From an uncultured Prosthecobacter sp. (GTDB taxonomy: Bacteria > Verrucomicrobiota > Verrucomicrobiia > Verrucomicrobiales > Verrucomicrobiaceae): a stretch of DNA of 11,038 bases. The position numbers and the translations under genes are program-made. Positions 7,631 through 11,038 of this stretch are shown in pieces. Positions within the stretch are counted from its first letter, which is position 1; the number at the start of each line of letters is the position of its first letter. A model generated the notes under the pieces. It saw nothing but the letters and a program-made list of their open reading frames with translations, ran no database searches and was not told the origin of the DNA. The stretch spans positions 1-11,038 of the forward strand of contig CALDGV010000765.1 in assembly GCA_937941745.1 (NCBI GenBank), read 5' to 3'.

Positions 7631-7894
7631 GGTGCCCATGCCCACCTGCGGTTGGACCCCTTGGAACGAAGGGCAGATTTTGAAAAAGACCCTTCGCGGA
7701 GCCTCTCGCAGTAGTCATCACGAGCGGTTTCGGCCTAGAAGCCGTCACCCCGGACCACCGTGCCTACCTTCCCAGGAGGTTTGAGCTAGTCTGTGCTCCC
7801 ACTGCACGGCTCTCGTTTTCACCCTCAACTTCTTCTCAAAGGTAGTTTTCAGGATGGAAATTATAAAATTTAGCCTTCAATGGCAGATTAAATT

Positions 7895-7923
7895 TTGAAA
7901 ATTATATTCAATATGTTTAAATT
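7895..7923 (+). promoter_or_regulatory. Candidate promoter in the AT-rich island
   Basis: TTGAAA (7895-7900, 5 of 6 to TTGACA) and TAAATT (7918-7923, 4 of 6 to TATAAT) are 17 bases apart. Initiation would fall at about 7930, practically at the ATG at 7933, implying a leaderless or near-leaderless mRNA. Another -10-like string, TATAAA, lies at 7862-7867 without a good -35. AT-richness makes chance matches easy here. Confidence 0.3.
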
Positions 7924-7932
7924 TAGTCAGCC

Positions 7933-8367
7933 ATGAACCTTCAGCCACTTCCAGAACTGCCTGTGATGATGGACCCGCCGCTTGTGGAAATGCAGCAGCG
8001 GCTCATCAGCCTCCGCCGTTCTTTGGAGCAGGCCTGCCAGGATTTGGACGCTCAACTGGCCGCTCTCGGAGTGCCATTTTCAACCGAACCGACCTCCGTT
8101 CCAGCGGCCCCGCATCTTAATGCCTCCCGGTCGCAGGCCTCCTCCCCTGCCCTGACCGGCCCGGCCGCCTCCACACAGCGCCTGTTTGAGGCGGCTCCTT
8201 CTGCCACCCAGGTCCTCCGTCAGGGCAGCCTGCCTCCGGAGCCTCAAATCCTCCAAGTCACTCCTGTGGCGGACCTCCACCCCAATTTGGAGCAGGCCAC
8301 CCTTGAGGAGCTCAATCAAGCTCTGTCGGCCGCTTTTGCCCAGATCGCGGACAAGCGTCTGTGGTGA
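7933..8367 (+). CDS. Small protein of unknown function with helical ends
   Basis: 144 residues, no family recognised. Residues about 18-46 (from VEMQQRLISLRRSLEQ onward) look like an amphipathic helix or coiled coil. The middle (50-100) is Pro/Ser/Ala-rich and probably disordered. Residues about 115-141 form a second helix (LEQATLEELNQALSAAFAQI). No signal peptide or membrane segment, so probably cytoplasmic. An in-frame TAG at 7924-7926 makes 7933 the first possible ATG; M12 or M13 are alternatives. It is preceded by the AT-rich island and followed by a hairpin, suggesting its own transcription unit. An overlapping plus-strand frame from 8186 is out of register and lacks protein-like character. 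Confidence 0.6.
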   Translation: MNLQPLPELPVMMDPPLVEMQQRLISLRRSLEQACQDLDAQLAALGVPFSTEPTSVPAAPHLNASRSQASSPALTGPAASTQRLFEAAPSATQVLRQGSLPPEPQILQVTPVADLHPNLEQATLEELNQALSAAFAQIADKRLW

Positions 8368-8374
8368 TGCCAGG

Positions 8375-8400
8375 TTCACCCCTGAAACGGCCAGGGTGAA
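8375..8400 (+). terminator. Stem-loop after the small-protein gene
   Basis: TTCACCCCTG, a 7-base loop AAACGGC, and CAGGGTGAA form a 9-bp stem with one bulged C. It starts 7 bases after the stop at 8367. No T-run follows. The placement right after a stop supports a 3'-end or attenuator role before the gene at 8475. Confidence 0.35.
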
Positions 8401-8474
8401 TCCGTGGGCCATCGAAGTGTTGCCGCTGCGGACTCCGCCCGCTAGACTGCGCGCCGAATTCCCCCCTTTTAATC

Positions 8475-8870
8475 ATGGCACGCCGTGCTCAATCCGGGCT
8501 CAAGCCCGCGCATCTCATCGCCATTGTGGCTGTTCTCACCGGAGTCATTGGCGGCGGCTATTCCCTGCTGCACCGCGGCACGGATCCGATGACAGGCCTC
8601 ACCTCCCTGAGCACGGAGGAATACCTCGAAAGCTCCAACGCCCTCTCCGGCAACACTTACAAGGTGGAAGGTACCATCGACAACCGCCTCGACTCCTGGA
8701 AGAGCAGCGACCGCCTGTTTTCTGTGCAGGTGAGCGAGGGAGGCAGCTTCGTGCCCGTGCTCGTGCCCTCCAGCCTGGAGGCCAACATCCAGCGCGGTCA
8801 GCGCTACGTTTTCAAGGTTCGTGTGCTGGAAAACGGCCTGCTCGAAGTGATGGAACTCCTCAAAGCCTGA
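8475..8870 (+). CDS. Single-helix membrane-anchored protein, possible OB-fold-like domain
   Basis: 131 residues. A basic N-terminus (MARRAQSGLK) precedes one hydrophobic helix (about 12-32, AHLIAIVAVLTGVIGGGYSL), so it is most likely an inner-membrane protein with the C-terminal domain outside. Residues about 60-130 look all-beta: YKVEGTIDNRL, then RLFSVQVSEG, FVPVLVPSSL, RGQRYVFKVRVLENG and a final short strand or helix. A helix anchor followed by a small barrel of this kind recalls CcmE-like or other OB-fold domains, but no CcmE haem-binding His is seen, so this is only structural resemblance (inference). It ends 7 bases before the next gene, so the two form an operon. No Shine-Dalgarno precedes the ATG. 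Confidence 0.75.
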   Translation: MARRAQSGLKPAHLIAIVAVLTGVIGGGYSLLHRGTDPMTGLTSLSTEEYLESSNALSGNTYKVEGTIDNRLDSWKSSDRLFSVQVSEGGSFVPVLVPSSLEANIQRGQRYVFKVRVLENGLLEVMELLKA

Positions 8871-8877
8871 TCCTGCC

Positions 8878-10812
8878 ATGAAAACTCCCCGGCTTTTGAT
8901 CTGCCTCAGCCATTTTAGCGCCGCCCTGGCCGGTGCCCAGGTGCTCCCTTCGCCGGGAGCCCCGGCTCAGAACTCCACACCGCCGCCGGCGAATGCCCAT
9001 CCTTCTTCCTCGGGTTCTGGCAGCGGCCAGTCCTCGCAGAACAACTCCATGATCGGCGGCGTGCTGCCCAGCCCGGACACCGGGAACGAGATGGTCACCT
9101 GGGATGGCAAGACCTGGCAGATGAACAACAACCGCCTCGTGCGCTCGAAGTTCGAAATCTACCTGGCCACCCCCGAGGCCAACGGTGCGGAAGATCAGGC
9201 CTACCGTGACATCATCGCCCAGATCATCCTGCTCCTCGCACCGACTCGGAAAGGGGGCCCGGATGTCTCCTCCGCCTTCGCCCTGCTGCCAGAGGCGGGC
9301 GCCTTCAAGATTGATGCCGGCCTCTGCAACACGATGGCCAACGGCGTTTATGATGTCTGGCTGGCCCAGCGGAAGGTGAACAACCTGCGCGCCGCCAATG
9401 AGGCCATGAACAAGCGCCGCCGCCAGCTCGAATGGAACAACGAGGTCGCCATGGGCAGCTCGGAGCTTTCCCCGCAGGCCGGCGGCTCCAACGGCGCCAA
9501 GGGCAATGCCGCGGGCAACGCCCAGAAGCAGTCCACCACCATGAGCATCGGCCGCGTCTCCGGCTACATCAAGGACATGGCCGAGCTGGAGGCCCGCAAG
9601 AAGCTCAACGAAACCGCCATCGGCCTCAGCGAAGTCACCAGCAAGGTGCAGTTCCAGGCGCTGATCCTCCAGATGTTCCTCCAGCGCCGCTTTGAGCACG
9701 CCCTCATCGCCTGCCGCCTCTATCCCCACATGTTCAGGGATGGCGACAGCGTCCTCCAACTGGATGACAATTCCGACCTCAAGAAGGCCTTTTCCGCCGG
9801 TCTTGGCGTGCCGCCGACGGTCAGCCTGATCGACAGCCTCTCCTCCGAGGCCATCCGCGGCGTGGATGAGGCGGTGGTCGCCTTCGAGCAGCTCGTGCTC
9901 CGCCAGGACTATCAGAGCGCCAGCAACCGCCTCATGGAGGCCTTTGCCATCGGCGAATACCTGCCGCGTATCCGCCGCCTGCCCATGTCGGAGAAGCTCA
10001 AGATCCTCGACTATGTGCGCGATGGGAACCAGCTCGTGAACGCCCTGGAGATGAAGGATTTCACCCTCGCCGAGGAGCTGGTGACGAAGATGCGCACCCA
10101 CTCGAAGGACTTCGACTTCTCGAAGCCCCAGGCCGCCATCGAAACCGCCCGCGCCTTGGCCGACATGCGCCTCACCGCCGCCAAGGCCGCGATCCTGAAG
10201 GGCGACCAGGCCACCTATGCTTCGGAGATGAAGGGCGCCGCTGAACTCTGGCCCACCAACCCAAAGCTGCGCAGCCTCTCGGAGATGGTCGGTCAGAACA
10301 GCGATGTGCAGGCCCAGGCACTGCTCGATCTCGACCGCCTGCTTAGCCAGCGTGCCTTCCGCCAGATCTTCAATGAGCAGGGCCGCTTCCTTGCCGCCTC
10401 CATCAACGATCCTGCCCGCCAGGAGCAGATCAAAAAGGTCATCGCTGATGTCACGGAGGTCACCATGGTCGTGAAGATGGCGGAGGAGCAGAGCAAGACC
10501 GGCAATGCCATCGGCGCCTGGGAGGCGGTGGAGCGTGTGTACAGCCGCTTTCCGGAGGATCCTGAGGTCACCCGCATGCGCTCCGAGCTCAGCGTGAAGG
10601 CCAGCGAGTTCGTCAGCGCCATCGAGAAGGCCAAGCAGCACGAACAGCGGAAGCAGTCCGGCTCGGCGCTCGGCTGGTATCTCAAGGCCCGCTACCTCTA
10701 TCCGCCCAGTGACTTCGCCAAGACCGGCATCGACCGTGTCGTGACCCGCCTGAAGGAAGAAGACGCACCGCCTGCCGCCACGGCACCAGGCTTCAGCACC
10801 ACGGCTCCCTGA
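8878..10812 (+). CDS. Large exported helical-repeat (TPR-like) protein of unknown function
   Basis: 644 residues. Signal peptide about 1-20, likely cleaved after ALAGA. Residues 22-58 are a Pro/Ser/Gly/Asn-rich low-complexity linker in which VLPSP occurs twice (22-26 and 62-66). A short segment with TWDGKTWQMNNNRL (74-87) precedes a long, mainly alpha-helical body rich in Ala, Leu, Glu and Arg. Near the C-terminus, residues about 534-575 (GNAIGAWEAVERVYSRFPED within it) and 583-625 (GWYLKARYLYPP within it) look like tetratricopeptide-type helix pairs with Tyr/Trp and Pro in the usual places. The tail is disordered (APPAATAP). It probably sits in the periplasm or at the outer membrane as a scaffold; no catalytic motif is seen. 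It is coupled to the preceding membrane-anchored gene (7-base gap), which may be its partner. A 689-codon antisense frame covers it entirely and is rejected as a shadow. Confidence 0.8.
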   Translation: MKTPRLLICLSHFSAALAGAQVLPSPGAPAQNSTPPPANAHPSSSGSGSGQSSQNNSMIGGVLPSPDTGNEMVTWDGKTWQMNNNRLVRSKFEIYLATPEANGAEDQAYRDIIAQIILLLAPTRKGGPDVSSAFALLPEAGAFKIDAGLCNTMANGVYDVWLAQRKVNNLRAANEAMNKRRRQLEWNNEVAMGSSELSPQAGGSNGAKGNAAGNAQKQSTTMSIGRVSGYIKDMAELEARKKLNETAIGLSEVTSKVQFQALILQMFLQRRFEHALIACRLYPHMFRDGDSVLQLDDNSDLKKAFSAGLGVPPTVSLIDSLSSEAIRGVDEAVVAFEQLVLRQDYQSASNRLMEAFAIGEYLPRIRRLPMSEKLKILDYVRDGNQLVNALEMKDFTLAEELVTKMRTHSKDFDFSKPQAAIETARALADMRLTAAKAAILKGDQATYASEMKGAAELWPTNPKLRSLSEMVGQNSDVQAQALLDLDRLLSQRAFRQIFNEQGRFLAASINDPARQEQIKKVIADVTEVTMVVKMAEEQSKTGNAIGAWEAVERVYSRFPEDPEVTRMRSELSVKASEFVSAIEKAKQHEQRKQSGSALGWYLKARYLYPPSDFAKTGIDRVVTRLKEEDAPPAATAPGFSTTAP

Positions 10813-10815
10813 GCC

Positions 10816-10827
10816 CGTGCTAGCACG
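10816..10827. repeat. Perfect 12-base palindrome upstream of mutS
   Basis: CGTGCTAGCACG is its own reverse complement and lies 3 bases after the stop at 10812. It could be a weak 3'-end hairpin or an operator half of the mutS upstream region. No T-run follows. Confidence 0.3.
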
Positions 10828-10848
10828 CGGTTCCTGCATCCGTCGAGC

Positions 10849-10882
10849 CTTGACTGCTTGACCAATTCTTGACGCTCTTGAC
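10849..10882 (+). promoter_or_regulatory. Four direct CTTGAC repeats upstream of mutS
   Basis: CTTGAC occurs at 10849-10854, 10857-10862, 10868-10873 and 10877-10882, all on the plus strand, at spacings of 8, 11 and 9 bases. The last copy ends 11 bases before the mutS ATG. Each contains TTGAC, which resembles a -35 core, but no matching -10 is found at 16-18 bases. Tandem, roughly helical-turn spacing is more like a cooperative protein-binding array or a small sequence expansion (inference). Confidence 0.4.
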
Positions 10883-10893
10883 GGTGCCCGCTC

Positions 10894-11038
10894 ATGTCCG
10901 ACGCCGCCACCACCCCGATGATGAAGCAATACCTCGCCATGCGGCGGGAGCTTCCGGAGGATGTGCTGCTGTTTTTCCGCCTTGGGGACTTTTATGAGCT
11001 GTTCTTCGAGGACGCGAAGGTCGCCTCGCCCATCCTGA
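10894..11038 (+). CDS. mutS: DNA mismatch repair protein MutS, N-terminus (3' truncated)
   Basis: 48 codons are visible before the window ends. [20 protein letters not shown] (residues 7-26) followed by [19 protein letters not shown] (27-45) matches the mismatch-binding domain I of MutS. F33 and E35, in the G-D-F-Y-E motif, are the Phe and Glu that in MutS contact the mismatched base. MutS recognises mismatches and small loops and recruits MutL using an ATPase domain that would lie beyond the window. The ATG at 10894 gives the usual short leader before TPMM; no Shine-Dalgarno precedes it. The CTTGAC repeats are directly upstream, and the gene appears to be separate from the gene ending at 10812. 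Confidence 0.93.
   Translation, partial: MSDAATTPMMKQYLAMRRELPEDVLLFFRLGDFYELFFEDAKVASPIL

Larger units (their letters stand above)
7592..7932. other. 341-base intergenic region: inverted repeats, then an AT-rich island
   Basis: No convincing coding frame. The first half is GC-rich and holds three inverted repeats: a 20-base perfect palindrome at 7611-7630, CGAAGGG/CCCTTCG at 7667-7673 and 7690-7696, and CGGTTTC/GAAGCCG at 7725-7731 and 7738-7744 (one G-U pair as RNA). The middle contains AGGAGG (7774-7779), the strongest Shine-Dalgarno-like string I noticed, followed only by a 26-codon GTG frame (7793-7873). From about 7855 to 7926 the sequence becomes strikingly AT-rich, unlike everything else in the window. 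It probably holds the 3' end of the protease transcript, possibly a structured RNA, and the promoter of the next gene. Confidence 0.6.

Noticed and set aside
4536..7645. Two long antisense open frames (494 and 559 codons) opposite the DEG-like genes
   Set aside because: The plus frames carry unmistakable protease, PDZ and signal-peptide motifs. The antisense translations are His/Val/Asp-rich shadows with no motif.
8860..10929. 689-codon open frame antisense to the exported TPR-like protein
   Set aside because: Its translation is a monotonous Gly/Ala/His/Leu/Asp-rich string without domains. The plus frame has a signal peptide, helical repeats and an operon partner. Long antisense frames are expected in GC-rich coding DNA. 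It would also run over the mutS start.

Overview
The window reads as GC-rich chromosomal DNA from a Gram-negative bacterium. The best guess is Verrucomicrobiota (Prosthecobacter-like) or a neighbour in the Planctomycetes/Verrucomicrobia group. This is inferred from protein style (a DEG9-like protease, an ABCG-style ABC-2 permease, many exported proteins of unknown function) and from the lack of a convincing Shine-Dalgarno sequence before any gene. No species can be named from the sequence alone. I see no mobile element, tRNA, rRNA or CRISPR array.

Layout. 1-852 (+): the C-terminal membrane half of an ABC-2/ABCG-type transporter, cut by the left edge. 857-1717 (-): a membrane-anchored, proline-rich, disordered protein, convergent with the transporter. 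1830-2918 (+): an exported ComEC-like metallo-beta-lactamase-fold hydrolase. 2945-3520 (-) and 3534-4334 (-): a DUF2062 membrane protein downstream of uppP (undecaprenyl-diphosphate phosphatase) in a probable two-gene operon. 4500-6005 and 6047-7591 (+): tandem paralogous DEG/HtrA-like proteins. The first keeps the full His/Asp/Ser triad; the second has Gln and Asn at the His and Asp positions and a broken oxyanion motif. 7592-7932: a 341-base non-coding stretch with several inverted repeats and then a sharp AT-rich island. 7933-8367 (+): a small protein of unknown function. 8475-8870 and 8878-10812 (+): a one-helix membrane-anchored protein and a large exported helical-repeat protein, 7 bases apart. 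10894-end (+): the start of mutS, cut by the right edge.

How the genes may work together. Most of the window concerns the cell envelope: transport, recycling of the undecaprenyl lipid carrier, periplasmic protein quality control and exported proteins of unknown role. The strongest candidate for something new is the active/inactive DEG-like pair, which may form a mixed protease complex or a protease plus substrate adaptor. The cleanest nucleotide-level oddity is four copies of CTTGAC within 34 bases just before mutS. No single undescribed multi-gene system can be claimed from sequence alone.
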